DNA of 64,000 nucleotides from positions 669,117 to 733,116 of the forward strand of contig NZ_KK211166.1 in NCBI RefSeq assembly GCF_000620705.1, in the 5' to 3' direction. The notes under the pieces are model-generated. The model did no database searches, had not been told where the DNA came from, and saw nothing but the letters and a program-made list of their open reading frames with translations. How positions within the stretch are numbered: the stretch's first letter is position 1; every line of letters starts with the position of its first letter. Origin of the DNA: Nocardioides sp. URHA0020 (GTDB lineage: Bacteria > Actinomycetota > Actinomycetes > Propionibacteriales > Nocardioidaceae). Positions 38,027 through 46,688 of this stretch are shown in pieces. The position numbers and the translations under genes are program-made.

Positions 38027-38106
38027 CACTTCTCAGGCTCTTCCTGCACTTCTCGGGTGTTGCAACGCCTGAGATGTGCGGCAATCACCGGTGAACCGGT
38101 GATCGC
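38027..38106 (+). repeat. Palindromic element copy D
   Basis: Half-site CACTTCTCAGGCTCTTCCTG (38027-38046), P1 (38047-38078, one arm mismatch GAGATGTG) and P2 (38081-38106, centred on CCGGTGAACCGG). Lies between convergent genes and could also end both transcripts. Nearly identical, when reversed, to copy C. Confidence 0.85.
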
Positions 38107-38147
38107 CGCAGGGCCCAGCGCACGACAAGACCGCAGCCACCCCACGC

Positions 38148-40124
38148 TCAGACCAGGTCGGGCGACCGCAGCATCTCGACCGGCACACCCCAGGCGTCGA
38201 CCAGGTCGACGGCGAGCGGGCGGATCTTGCGGCACAGGGCGTTGACCTCGCGGCTGATCGACTTGGAGCGCTGGACGGTGAGCCGGCCGTGCTCCATGAA
38301 CCACGCGCGGTCCGCCTCGATGGTGGACAGCGCGAAGAGGTCGCACAGGAGCGCGAGCGCCACCCGGTTGCCCTCGGGCGCGTCGGCGGGCAGGTCGCGC
38401 AGCCGGTCGACGAACGCCTCCAGCACGAGCCGCTCGACGTGCGCGTTGGCCGCGCCGATGACGTGGTCCTGGACCTCCGAGAAGACGACGCCGGGGTTGC
38501 GGCCCTGGTCGACGCCGCGCTTGAGCCGGCGCGCGACGCCGGACAGCATGTGCTCCTCGCGGAAGCGCAGCATGGCCAGCTGGTACTCCGAGTCGAGCAG
38601 CCCCGCCTCCTGGTCCCACTCGTCGCCGCCGGGCAGCAGGTCCTTGACCCGCTCGAGCAGCTTGTGGGCCGATGTCCTCTCGATGACGGTCCCCACGGCG
38701 AGGTTGGTGACGAAGCGGACCATCCCGAGCTGGTCCATGTCCTCGAACTCGCTGGCGTAGTCGGTCAGCAGCCCCTTGGCCACGAGCTGGAGCAGCACGT
38801 GGTTGTCGCCCTCGAAGGTCGTGAAGACGTCGGTGTCGGCCTTGAGCGCGGCGAACCGGTTGACCGCGAGGTAGCCGGCACCACCGCAGGCCTCGCGGCA
38901 CTCCTGGATCGTGCGGGTCGCGTGCCACGTCCCGAGCGCCTTGGTGCCGGCCGCGCGGCCCTCGAGCTCGCGCCGGGTCGCCTCCAGGGCCGCGTCGGGG
39001 GTGCTGGAGAAGACGTCGTGCAGCTGGGTGCGTACGACGTCCTGCGCGAAGTGCAGCGCGTAGGTCCGGGCGATCAGCGGCAGCAGCCGCCGCTGGTGCA
39101 TCCCGTAGTCGAGCAGCACCTGCTCCTCGGTGTCCGACGCGGCCTCGAACTGACGACGGCGTACGGCGTACCTGGTCGCGATCGTCAGCGCCACCTTGCT
39201 GGCGTTGATGCCCGCACCCCCGACGCAGACCCGGCCCTGCACCAGCGTGCCGAGCATCGTGAAGAACCGCCGGTTCGGGTTCTCGATGGAGCTCTCGTAG
39301 ACCCCCGCCGGCGACACGTCAGCGAAGCGGTTGAGCAGGGCCTCGCGCGGCACCCGCACGCCGTCGAACCACAGCCGCCCGTTGTCGACGCCGTTCAGGC
39401 CCATCTTGAGGCCGTCGTCCTCGACCCGCACGCCGTCGAGGACCGCGCCGCCCTCCCGGATCGGGACGACGAACGCGTGCACGCCCTCGGACCGCCCGCC
39501 GACCTCGAGCTGGGCGAAGACGACCGCGACCTCGGCGTGCTTCGCGGCGTTGCCGATGTAGTCCTTGCGCGCCGCGTCGCCGTGGGTCGTGATCACGAAC
39601 TCCCGGGTGGCGACGTCGTACGTCGCCACCGTGCCGAGGGCCTGCACGTTGGAGCCGTGGCCGGTCTCGGTCATCGCGAAGCAGCCCATCAGCCTCCCGG
39701 TCACCAGGTCCTGGAGGTACGCGTCGTGGTGGCGCTTCGTGCCGAGCTGGAGGATCGCACCGCCGAACAGCCCGAACTGCACCCCGACCTTGACCAGCAC
39801 CGACAGGTCGCCGAAGGCCAGCGTCTCGAAGGCCGCGATCGAGGCACCGATGTCCCCGCCGCCGCCGTACTCCTCCGGGAAGCCCATGCCGGTCTGCCCG
39901 GTCGCGGCCATCTCGACGACGACGTCGCGGACCCGCTCGCGGAAGGCGTCGACGTCCAGGTCCTCGGCGTCGTCGAGCACGGAGGCGTACGTCGCGAGGT
40001 TGGTCCGGACCAGCTGCCGGACCTCGGCGTACCGGCCGTCGAGCAGGGCGGTCAGCGCAGGTACGTCGACCTCGGGCTCCGCGTAGCCGGGCGCGCTGGC
40101 AGGGGCGGCGGTGTCGGTGGACAT
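38148..40124 (-). CDS. Acyl-CoA dehydrogenase/oxidase (ACOX-like)
   Basis: 658 residues, longer than ordinary acyl-CoA dehydrogenases and matching the acyl-CoA oxidase-like branch. FAD-binding and catalytic motifs: GQTGMGFPEEYGGGGDIGAS, CFAMTETGHGSNVQALGTVA, DYIGNAAKHAEVAVVFAQLE, and YLAVNRFAALKADTDVFTTF with the catalytic Glu in FEGDNHVL. The C-terminal ~170 residues are helical, as in the oxidase family. It would introduce a trans-2 double bond into acyl-CoA during beta-oxidation. Whether electrons go to oxygen or to ETF cannot be read from the sequence. Monocistronic and convergent with the AbiEi-like gene. Confidence 0.87.
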   Translation of the reverse strand: MSTDTAAPASAPGYAEPEVDVPALTALLDGRYAEVRQLVRTNLATYASVLDDAEDLDVDAFRERVRDVVVEMAATGQTGMGFPEEYGGGGDIGASIAAFETLAFGDLSVLVKVGVQFGLFGGAILQLGTKRHHDAYLQDLVTGRLMGCFAMTETGHGSNVQALGTVATYDVATREFVITTHGDAARKDYIGNAAKHAEVAVVFAQLEVGGRSEGVHAFVVPIREGGAVLDGVRVEDDGLKMGLNGVDNGRLWFDGVRVPREALLNRFADVSPAGVYESSIENPNRRFFTMLGTLVQGRVCVGGAGINASKVALTIATRYAVRRRQFEAASDTEEQVLLDYGMHQRRLLPLIARTYALHFAQDVVRTQLHDVFSSTPDAALEATRRELEGRAAGTKALGTWHATRTIQECREACGGAGYLAVNRFAALKADTDVFTTFEGDNHVLLQLVAKGLLTDYASEFEDMDQLGMVRFVTNLAVGTVIERTSAHKLLERVKDLLPGGDEWDQEAGLLDSEYQLAMLRFREEHMLSGVARRLKRGVDQGRNPGVVFSEVQDHVIGAANAHVERLVLEAFVDRLRDLPADAPEGNRVALALLCDLFALSTIEADRAWFMEHGRLTVQRSKSISREVNALCRKIRPLAVDLVDAWGVPVEMLRSPDLV

Positions 40125-40182
40125 GCCCGACGATTACCCACCCGGTGGCGCCCTCAAGCGGTGATCTGGACCTCGTCCGGGG

Positions 40183-41508
40183 TCAGGGGCGGGCGTAGAA
40201 GTTCGGGGTGATCCAGCCGTACATCGAGACCTCCTGGACCGGCACCCCCGTGCGCGGCGCCTCGATGATCCGGCCGTCGCCGACGTAGAGCGCGACGTGG
40301 TAGATCGAGCCCGGGTCGTTGCTGGAGCCCCAGAAGACCAGGTCGCCGGGCCGGAGCTGGCTCGCGGAGATCGAGGTCGACTGCTCGTACTGCGCCACCG
40401 AGTAGTGCGGCAGGTACGTGCCGCCAGCCGCCCAGGCACCGGCCGTCAGGCCGGAGCAGTCCCACGCGTCGGGCCCGGCAGCGCCCCAGCGGTAGGGCTC
40501 ACCGATCTGCGCGCGAGCGAAGGCGATCGCGGCCTGCGCACCGGACCTCGGAGACGGCGCGGAGGCGACCGGGGCCGGCGCGGCCGGCGCGGGCTCGGGG
40601 GCCAGCTCCGGCTCCGGCGCCGGCTGCGGGGCCGGCTCGCCGCCGGCCTCGGCGGACGGCGCGGACTGCGGCTCGGGTGCCGGCGCGGGCTTCGCCTCGG
40701 CGGCAGCCGCCGCCGTCGCGGCGGCCTGGGCTGCCTGCTCGCGCGCGGCCGCGGCCGCGGCCGCCCGAGCAGCGCGTGCCTCCAGCGCCGACTGGCGCCG
40801 CTGGGCCAGGTCGACGCTGACGTGCTCGAGGTCGGCGAGGCGGGCGATCAGGGTGGCCTTCTGCGCGGCGATGGCCTGGGCGTCGGCGGCAGCGGCGTCG
40901 GCCGCCTGCTGGGCCGCGGTCTTGGCCTTCAGCGCGCTGCGCTCGGCCTTCTCGGCGCCGGCCCGGGCCCGCTCGGCGCGGTCGCGGGCGACGTCCGCGA
41001 CGACCGCCGCGGCCCGGAGCTCGTCGTAGTTGCCGTCGAGCGCGTCGTTGGCGTTCGCCATCGTCACCGAGCGCTGCAGGACCGAGTCGATCCCGTCGGA
41101 GTGGACGACGGCCGACAGGGCGGTGAGCTGCGGGGCGAGCTCGTACGACGTGACGAGGGAGTCGGTGTAGGCCTGCCGCTGACGGCGTACGTCGGCCTCG
41201 GCGGCCTCGAGCGCGGTCGTCGCCCGCGCCGCCGCCCGACGCGCCCGGTCGGCGTGCCAGCGCGCACCGTTGTAGGCCTCGGCCGCCTGAGCGGCGGCGA
41301 CGGCGGACGTCTGGAGGTCCTGGTTGGCGACCGCCAGACGGGCGCGGACCGAGGCGACGTCGTCGACCTGGGCGCGGACCGCCGTACGAGCGTCCGCGAC
41401 GTCCTGCCGGCTCGGCACGGTGTCGTCGTCGGCGACGGCGATGCCGCTCGCCAGGCCCGCTGCCACCACAGCGAGGACAGTGGTCGCTGCTACGCCGAGC
41501 GCTCGCAC
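40183..41508 (-). CDS. Secreted NlpC/P60 peptidoglycan hydrolase with coiled coil
   Basis: 441 residues. Signal peptide 1-26 (ATTVLAVVAAGLASGIAVA-DD). Residues of about 35-255 form long Ala-rich coiled coils, as in RipA/PcsB-type hydrolases that dock on division machinery. A Pro/Ala/Glu linker (PAPEPQSAPSAEAGGEPAPQ) leads to the NlpC/P60 domain (about 325-441). The catalytic Cys is in GPDAWDCSGLTAGAWAA and the His in SIYHVALYVGDGRII. It should cut D-Glu/diaminopimelate peptide bonds in the wall. RBS is AGAGGAGG, about six bases before the start. Confidence 0.92.
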   Translation of the reverse strand: MRALGVAATTVLAVVAAGLASGIAVADDDTVPSRQDVADARTAVRAQVDDVASVRARLAVANQDLQTSAVAAAQAAEAYNGARWHADRARRAAARATTALEAAEADVRRQRQAYTDSLVTSYELAPQLTALSAVVHSDGIDSVLQRSVTMANANDALDGNYDELRAAAVVADVARDRAERARAGAEKAERSALKAKTAAQQAADAAAADAQAIAAQKATLIARLADLEHVSVDLAQRRQSALEARAARAAAAAAAREQAAQAAATAAAAAEAKPAPAPEPQSAPSAEAGGEPAPQPAPEPELAPEPAPAAPAPVASAPSPRSGAQAAIAFARAQIGEPYRWGAAGPDAWDCSGLTAGAWAAGGTYLPHYSVAQYEQSTSISASQLRPGDLVFWGSSNDPGSIYHVALYVGDGRIIEAPRTGVPVQEVSMYGWITPNFYARP

Positions 41509-41756
41509 CGGACTGCCTCCTCTGGGTCACCACCTCCAACAGGCGGCACTCGGAGCACGCTAGACAACTTTCGTCCCATTGGGAACAACTTTCACAATTT
41601 TAACTTCCGTCACCGGCGTGTCCCCTTGACGAACTACAAGGTTGTAATTCTCGAACGCTCGCCCGGCCGCGCACGTGGTGGCGCGCCGGGAGCGCGCGGA
41701 GGCGACACCTCGTCGGTGGCCGTCCGTGCGGAGATGGGTGGCGAGCGGGCGACCGC
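41509..41756 (-). promoter_or_regulatory. AT-rich leader/promoter region of the NlpC/P60 gene
   Basis: No gene is supported in these 248 bases. The segment 41565-41660 is much more AT-rich than its surroundings. On the minus strand GTTAAAATT offers a -10-like TAAAAT. It also holds TCCCATTGGGA (11-base dyad), two CAACTTTC direct repeats 24 bases apart, and a TACAA-GG-TTGTA inverted repeat, all possible operator sequences. I looked for a c-di-AMP (ydaO) riboswitch, common before such genes, and did not find its conserved strings. Confidence 0.45.
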
Positions 41757-42794
41757 TCAGCGGTCGACGGGCACCTTCGAGGTGGTGGTCGTCGGGTGCG
41801 ACGTCAGCCCGAGGTGGTCGAACTTCTGGCCGCTGGCGATGCCGCCGAGGTAGAAGGAGACCAGCGCGATGCAGACGCCCGCGATGTCGTCCGCGATGTA
41901 GTGCCAGCCGAAGTACAGGGTGGCCACGAGGATCAGGGCGAAGTTCACCCAGAACGCGACCCGGATGATCCGGTTGCGCACCGTGAACTGGACCATCAGC
42001 GCCCACAGCAGGGCGATCCCCGTGTGCAGGCTGGCGAAGCCGGCGACGGTCTGCGCCTGCCCGTCGCTCCACAGGACTCCCTGGCGCGCGTTGACCAACG
42101 ACGCCATCAGGTCACTGGTGCCCGTGTGCGCCAGGCTCTGGTAGAGGTAGGTGTACTCGAGGCCCGGCCCGATCGTCGGGAGGGCGTAGTACGAGATCGT
42201 CCCGAGGGTCCAGGCGATCCCCTGGGAGGTGACGAACCACCAGCCGTACGACAGGTTGCGCGACCACACCAGCCAGACCGTCACCATGATGGCGACCATC
42301 GGGATGAAGAACAGGTACGAGGTCGACAGGACGTGGGCCACCACGGTCTTGCCGAGGATCTCGTGGAGCACCGTGGCGGGGTTGGACCCGAAGAACAGGA
42401 TCCGGTCGAGCGAGTGCAGCTCGCGGTCGTACATCCGGTCGGTGACGAGCGGCAGGAACGACTTGAGGTTGCGGTAGCAGACGTAGATCACGTAGAAGCA
42501 GACGATCCCGAGCAGCACCAGGACGATGCGCTCCCGGGTCCAGTGGGTGCGCCAGCGCTCGCGGACCAGCTCCGGCCACCGGCTCGGCCGACCACGCGAT
42601 ATCCAGAGCGCCCGCGGCACCAGGTCCAGGAAGAGGGCGCCGACGCAAAGGATCGGCAGCCGCACCATGGCAGGACCGAGGAAGCTGCCGTCGGGGTCGA
42701 TCAGCGGTCGGTCGACCGACCATGCCGTGATCGCCGCCCAGACGCCCATCAGGGCGGCGTTGACCACGAGCAGGGTCCAGGCGCGGCGATACAC
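41757..42794 (-). CDS. PAP2-family integral membrane phosphatase/transferase
   Basis: 345 residues with about six transmembrane segments (for example LVVNAALMGVWAAITAW, LVLLGIVCFYVIYVC and FFIPMVAIMVTVWLVW). The PAP2 active-site motifs are GFASLHTGIALLWALM (Ser-x2-His) and LYFGWHYIADDIAGVCIAL (His-x3-Asp). The layout resembles the AUR1/inositol phosphoceramide-synthase branch of PAP2 proteins, which transfer polar head groups at membranes. Substrate unknown. It ends with a hydrophilic Thr/Lys tail. Confidence 0.8.
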   Translation of the reverse strand: MYRRAWTLLVVNAALMGVWAAITAWSVDRPLIDPDGSFLGPAMVRLPILCVGALFLDLVPRALWISRGRPSRWPELVRERWRTHWTRERIVLVLLGIVCFYVIYVCYRNLKSFLPLVTDRMYDRELHSLDRILFFGSNPATVLHEILGKTVVAHVLSTSYLFFIPMVAIMVTVWLVWSRNLSYGWWFVTSQGIAWTLGTISYYALPTIGPGLEYTYLYQSLAHTGTSDLMASLVNARQGVLWSDGQAQTVAGFASLHTGIALLWALMVQFTVRNRIIRVAFWVNFALILVATLYFGWHYIADDIAGVCIALVSFYLGGIASGQKFDHLGLTSHPTTTTSKVPVDR

Positions 42795-42821
42795 GGAGGT
42801 CAGTCTAGAGATCCCGTCCAG

Positions 42822-43814
42822 TCATGAGGTGGTCGGCGTCACGGCCAGCCGTGAGGCGTCGACCACCATCGAGACGCGGTCGCCCGCCGCCGGGTGGGTG
42901 TCCAGGCGGGCCACGGCGTCGACCGCGCCGATCCCGTCGACCTCGACGACGAGCCGGATGAGCTCGGGCGTGACCCGCGCCGAGACCACGACCCCGGCGA
43001 GCGGCCCGGCGTCGGCCACCACCAGCGCGGAGCGGCGTACGGCGACCGCGGCGTCGTCGTCCGGCAGCCCGGCGGCGCGCAGCAGCGTGCCGGCCGACTC
43101 CCCCTCGAGCACCCGCGCGTAGCCCAGGAAGAGCGCGGTCTCCGGGTCCGCCGGCGCCCGCCACACCGCCGCGATGTCGCCCTGCTGGACGATCCGGCCC
43201 GCCCGCATCACCGCGAGCCGATCGGCGACCGTGAAGGCCTCCTCCTGGTCGTGCGTGACCATCAACGCCGTGGTGCCCGCCGCCCGCAGGATGTCGCGCA
43301 GGTCGTTGGCCAGGCGCTCGCGCAGCCCGGCGTCGAGGGCCGACAGCGGCTCGTCGAGGAGCAGCAGCCGCGGCTGCACCGCCAGCGAGCGGGCCAGCGC
43401 GACCCGCTGGCGCTCGCCGCCGGACAGGGTGGCCGGCAGGCGGTCGCCGTACCCCTCCAGCCCGACGAGCTCGAGCAGCTCGCGCACCCGCGCGGCGGCG
43501 TTCGGCGTACGGCGCAGCCGCAGCGCGTAGCCGACGTTGCGGGCGACCGTGAGGTGCCCGAAGAGCTGTCCGTCCTGGAACATCAGCGCGAAGCCGCGCT
43601 TGTGCGTGGGTACGCCGGCCAGGTCGCCGTCGTCCCAGGCGATCCGCCCGGTCGTGACGGGCTCCAGGCCGGCGACGGCGCGCAGCAGCGTCGACTTGCC
43701 CGAGCCGCTGGGACCGAGGACGGCGAGCACCTCCCCGTCCTCGAGCCGCAGGGAGGCATCGATGACGGCGGGCACGCCGTCGTACGCGATCGAGACGCCG
43801 TCGAGCGTGAGCAT
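42822..43814 (-). CDS. Thiamine-type ABC transporter ATP-binding protein
   Basis: 330 residues. ATPase motifs: Walker A LGPSGSGKSTLLRAVAGL, Q-loop FALMFQDGQLFGHLT, signature LSGGERQRVALARSLA, Walker B LLLLDEPLSALDAGLR, and the switch His in MVTHDQEEAF. Residues of about 235-330 form a TOBE-like tail. The ATG overlaps the permease stop (TGATG). It energises the import system encoded upstream and is under the same TPP riboswitch. Confidence 0.92.
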   Translation of the reverse strand: MLTLDGVSIAYDGVPAVIDASLRLEDGEVLAVLGPSGSGKSTLLRAVAGLEPVTTGRIAWDDGDLAGVPTHKRGFALMFQDGQLFGHLTVARNVGYALRLRRTPNAAARVRELLELVGLEGYGDRLPATLSGGERQRVALARSLAVQPRLLLLDEPLSALDAGLRERLANDLRDILRAAGTTALMVTHDQEEAFTVADRLAVMRAGRIVQQGDIAAVWRAPADPETALFLGYARVLEGESAGTLLRAAGLPDDDAAVAVRRSALVVADAGPLAGVVVSARVTPELIRLVVEVDGIGAVDAVARLDTHPAAGDRVSMVVDASRLAVTPTTS

Positions 43815-45448
43815 CAGAAGGCTCCCAGCGACGGCACCCGCAGCCGCTCCACGGCGAGCATCACGACCGCGGTGGTGGCGGCGAGGACGACGGACGCGGC
43901 GAGGGCCATGCCGTAGTTCATCGCACCCGGGTGCCCGATGAGGTGGAAGATCACGATCGGCATCGTCGGGCTCTCGTCGCGCGCCAGGAAGGACGTGGCG
44001 CCGAACTCCCCCAGCGACACCGCGAACGCGAAGCCGGCGGCCGCCAGCAGCGGCTTCCACATGACGGGCAGGTCGACCGTCGCGAAGGTGCGCAGCGGTC
44101 CGGCGCCCAGCGACGCCGCGGCCTGACGCTGCCGGTCGTCGACGCCTCCGAGCGCCGGCGCGAGCGTGCGTACGACGAGCGGGAGCGCCACCAGCGCCTG
44201 GGCGATCGGCACCAGCAGCAGGGAGTCGCGGAGGTCCAGCGGCGGCTCGTCGAGGGTGATCAGGAAGCCGAAGCCGAGCGTCACCGCGGACACGCCCAGC
44301 GGGAGCATGAAGAGCCCGTCGAGCAGGCCACGGACGCGGCGCTCGGCGCGGGTGTGCGAGCGCCGCGTCACGACCACGGCGACCAGCAGCCCCAGGGAGA
44401 GGGCCATCCAGGTGGCGTCGACGGCGGTGCGCAGCGAGGTGACCAGTGCGTCGGTCACCGGCACCAGCAGCGCGTCTCGGGACCCCCCGGTCGTCAGCGC
44501 CCGGTAGTTGCCCAGACCCCAGCCGTCGCCCACCTGCAGCGAGCCGACCACGAGCGCGGCGATCGGCAGGCCGACGAGCACGCCCACGAGCACCGTCGCC
44601 AGCACGCCCGGCCAGTCGCCGACCGAGACCCGCGGCGGGCGGGCCGTCGTGCGCGCGAGGCGCGGATCGGCGACTGCTCGCAGGCGGCTGGTGACCACGA
44701 GCAGGGCCGTGATCGCCACGAGCTGCACGATCGAGAGGGCCGCGGCCGCCTGCAGGTCGAGCAGGTTGGTGGTGAGCAGGTAGATCTCGGTCTCGATCGA
44801 GGAGTAGCGCAGGCCACCGAGCGTCAGCACCACCCCGAACGCCGTGGCGCAAAAGAGGAAGACCACGCTCGCGGCCGACACGATCGCGGGCCGCAGGGCC
44901 GGCAGGGTGACGGTGCGGAAGACCTGCGCCGGGCTCGCCCCGAGCGCGGCCGCGGCCTCGGCCGGCCGCGGGTCGAGCGACTCCCAGGCCGCACCGACCG
45001 CGCGGATCACGACCGCGACGTTGAAGAACGCCAGGCCCGCGACGATCGCCCCCGCCGAGCCGTCGAAGCCCAGGAAGCCGAGCGGTCCCGCCTCCCCGAT
45101 CAGCTCGCGGAAGGCGACGCCGACCACGACGGTCGGGAGCACGAACGGCACCAGCAGCAGCGCCCGCAGCACGCCGCGCCCGTGGAAGCGCCGCCGGTGC
45201 AGCAGGTGCGCGGCCGGCACGCCGAGCAGCACCGACACCGTCGTACCGGCCAGGGCGGACCAGAGCGTGAACCAGATGACGCGCAGCGTGCGCGGACGGG
45301 TCAGCACGTCGGCGACCGCCCCCGGGTCGAAGCGACCGTCGACCCAGAAGCCCTCCGAGAGCATCCCGCTGACCGGCAGCACGAAGAACACGCCGAGCAC
45401 GGCCAGCGGCACCGCCGCCAGCCCGACCAGCGCGAGGATGCGCCTCAT
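43814..45448 (-). CDS. thiP: Thiamine-type ABC transporter permease (fused two-domain)
   Basis: 544 residues with about twelve transmembrane segments in two homologous halves, as in ThiP and iron(III) permeases. Both EAA loops that contact the ATPase are visible: AAAALGASPAQVFRTVTLPA near residue 190 and AAASLGAGPLRTFATVDLPV near residue 455. The N-terminus is a membrane segment, VGLAAVPLAVLGVFFVLPV. It lies 29 bases after the binding-protein gene. The thiamine assignment rests on the riboswitch rather than on the protein alone. Confidence 0.9.
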   Translation of the reverse strand: MRRILALVGLAAVPLAVLGVFFVLPVSGMLSEGFWVDGRFDPGAVADVLTRPRTLRVIWFTLWSALAGTTVSVLLGVPAAHLLHRRRFHGRGVLRALLLVPFVLPTVVVGVAFRELIGEAGPLGFLGFDGSAGAIVAGLAFFNVAVVIRAVGAAWESLDPRPAEAAAALGASPAQVFRTVTLPALRPAIVSAASVVFLFCATAFGVVLTLGGLRYSSIETEIYLLTTNLLDLQAAAALSIVQLVAITALLVVTSRLRAVADPRLARTTARPPRVSVGDWPGVLATVLVGVLVGLPIAALVVGSLQVGDGWGLGNYRALTTGGSRDALLVPVTDALVTSLRTAVDATWMALSLGLLVAVVVTRRSHTRAERRVRGLLDGLFMLPLGVSAVTLGFGFLITLDEPPLDLRDSLLLVPIAQALVALPLVVRTLAPALGGVDDRQRQAAASLGAGPLRTFATVDLPVMWKPLLAAAGFAFAVSLGEFGATSFLARDESPTMPIVIFHLIGHPGAMNYGMALAASVVLAATTAVVMLAVERLRVPSLGAF

Positions 45449-45477
45449 CGCCCGATCATCGCCCGATCAACGCCCGC

Positions 45478-46530
45478 TCATCGGGAGGTGACGTCGCTCC
45501 ACTCGCGCAGCCACTCGTCGCGGTGCTCCGCGATGTCGGCGGGGTCGACCTGCCACGGGTCGGTCGGCTGCTTCGCGAACGCCGACCAGTCGGCCGGCAG
45601 CTCCACCGAGGAGTCCACCGGGAAGACGTACATGCTGTCCGGGAGCGCGGCCTGCACCTCGGGACTGAGCAGGAAGTCGACCAGGGCCTTGGCGCCCTGG
45701 GGGTTATCGGCGCCGGCGAGCACGCCGGCGTACTCCACCTGGCGGAAGCAGGTGTCGAGCAGCGCGCTGGTGGTGGACGTCCCGTCGTCGCCGACGGTGA
45801 ACGCGGGCGAGGAGTCGTAGGACAGCACGATCGGCCGCTTCCCCTTGCCGCCGCCCTGGGTGAAGTCGACCTGGTAGGCGTCGGACCAGCCGTCGGTGAG
45901 CTGCGTGCCGTTGGCCATCAGCCTGGTCCAGTACGCCGGCCAGTCGTCGCCGTACCGGGCGATCGTCGCGAGCAGGAACGCCATGCCCGGAGAGCTGGTC
46001 GCCGCGCCGGAGGTGACGAAGAGGCCGCGGTAGGCCGGCTTCACCAGGTCGTCCAGGGTCGTCGGCGGCGCCACGCCCTTGTCGGCGAACCAGGCGTCGT
46101 CGACGTTGACGCACACGCTGGCGCTGTCCACCGGGGCGAGCGTCTTGCCGTCGTCGCCGGCCAGCACGAACCGGTCGGCACCGTCGGGCAGCGCCGCGGC
46201 GTACGGCGCGAAGACCCCCTCGTCGAGCGCCCGCGACGCGAACGTGTTGTCGACGCCGAAGGACACGTCACCGAGCGGGTCGTCCTTGGTGAGGACCAGC
46301 TTGTTCGTCAGCGCGCCGGCGTCGCCGGAGGCCCGGACCACCAGGTCGTAGCCCGACTCCTTCTCGAACTTGCGCGTCAGCTCCTTCGGCAGGGCGAACG
46401 ACTCGTGGGTCACCAGGACGACCCGGTCCGAGGCGGGCTTCTCGGACGACGAGTCCCCGCCGATGACCGAGCAGGCGGTGGTGCTGAGGGCCAGTGCCAT
46501 CAGGGGCACGAGCACGCGAACAGATCTCAT
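45478..46530 (-). CDS. thiB: Thiamine-type ABC transporter substrate-binding lipoprotein
   Basis: 350 residues. Lipoprotein signal: LVPLMALALSTTACSVIGG, with the lipobox Cys at residue 20. The mature protein matches ThiB-type binding proteins: VLVTHESFALPKELTRKFEK, DVSFGVDNTFASRALDEG, LVKPAYRGLFVTSGAATSSP and FDTCFRQ-like segment TCFRQVEYAGVLAGADNPQG. It is the first gene after the TPP riboswitch. Thiamine, its phosphates or its pyrimidine moiety are the likely cargo. Confidence 0.92.
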   Translation of the reverse strand: MRSVRVLVPLMALALSTTACSVIGGDSSSEKPASDRVVLVTHESFALPKELTRKFEKESGYDLVVRASGDAGALTNKLVLTKDDPLGDVSFGVDNTFASRALDEGVFAPYAAALPDGADRFVLAGDDGKTLAPVDSASVCVNVDDAWFADKGVAPPTTLDDLVKPAYRGLFVTSGAATSSPGMAFLLATIARYGDDWPAYWTRLMANGTQLTDGWSDAYQVDFTQGGGKGKRPIVLSYDSSPAFTVGDDGTSTTSALLDTCFRQVEYAGVLAGADNPQGAKALVDFLLSPEVQAALPDSMYVFPVDSSVELPADWSAFAKQPTDPWQVDPADIAEHRDEWLREWSDVTSR

Positions 46531-46536
46531 TCCGAC

Positions 46537-46623
46537 TCCCTTCGCCGGTGCTAACCGGAGCAGGTTCTTAGGGTCTGCGGCTGTTCCGCACTCTCAGCAC
46601 GTTGTTGAGGCGTGCTCCCCTGT
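46537..46623 (-). promoter_or_regulatory. TPP (THI element) riboswitch
   Basis: On the minus strand the leader runs ACAGGGGAGC, then GTGCTGAGAGTGCGG, ACCCTAAGAACCTGCTCCGG, TTAGCACCGGCGAAGGGA. These are the conserved pyrimidine- and pyrophosphate-sensor strings of the TPP aptamer (GCTGAGA, ACCCT, GAACCTG). Only six bases separate the aptamer end from the thiB ATG, and AAGGGAG of the aptamer is the only Shine-Dalgarno-like sequence. Ligand binding should block ribosome access directly, without a separate expression platform. Confidence 0.95.
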
Positions 46624-46688
46624 CATGTGGGAAAGACTCTAGCGTCCGGCTCGGCACCGGCGGTGGGTGACCTCTCTACTGTGGGCAC

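Noticed and set aside
36902..38106. Ordinary insertion sequence
   Set aside because: The inverted repeats fit, but the enclosed protein has no DDE, HUH or serine recombinase motif and no target duplication was seen.
41509..41756. c-di-AMP riboswitch before the NlpC/P60 gene, and a peptide-like frame ending NYNLVVRQGDTPVTEV
   Set aside because: None of the conserved ydaO strings are present. The frame has no start or ribosome site and comes out of the PAP2 gene in the wrong frame.
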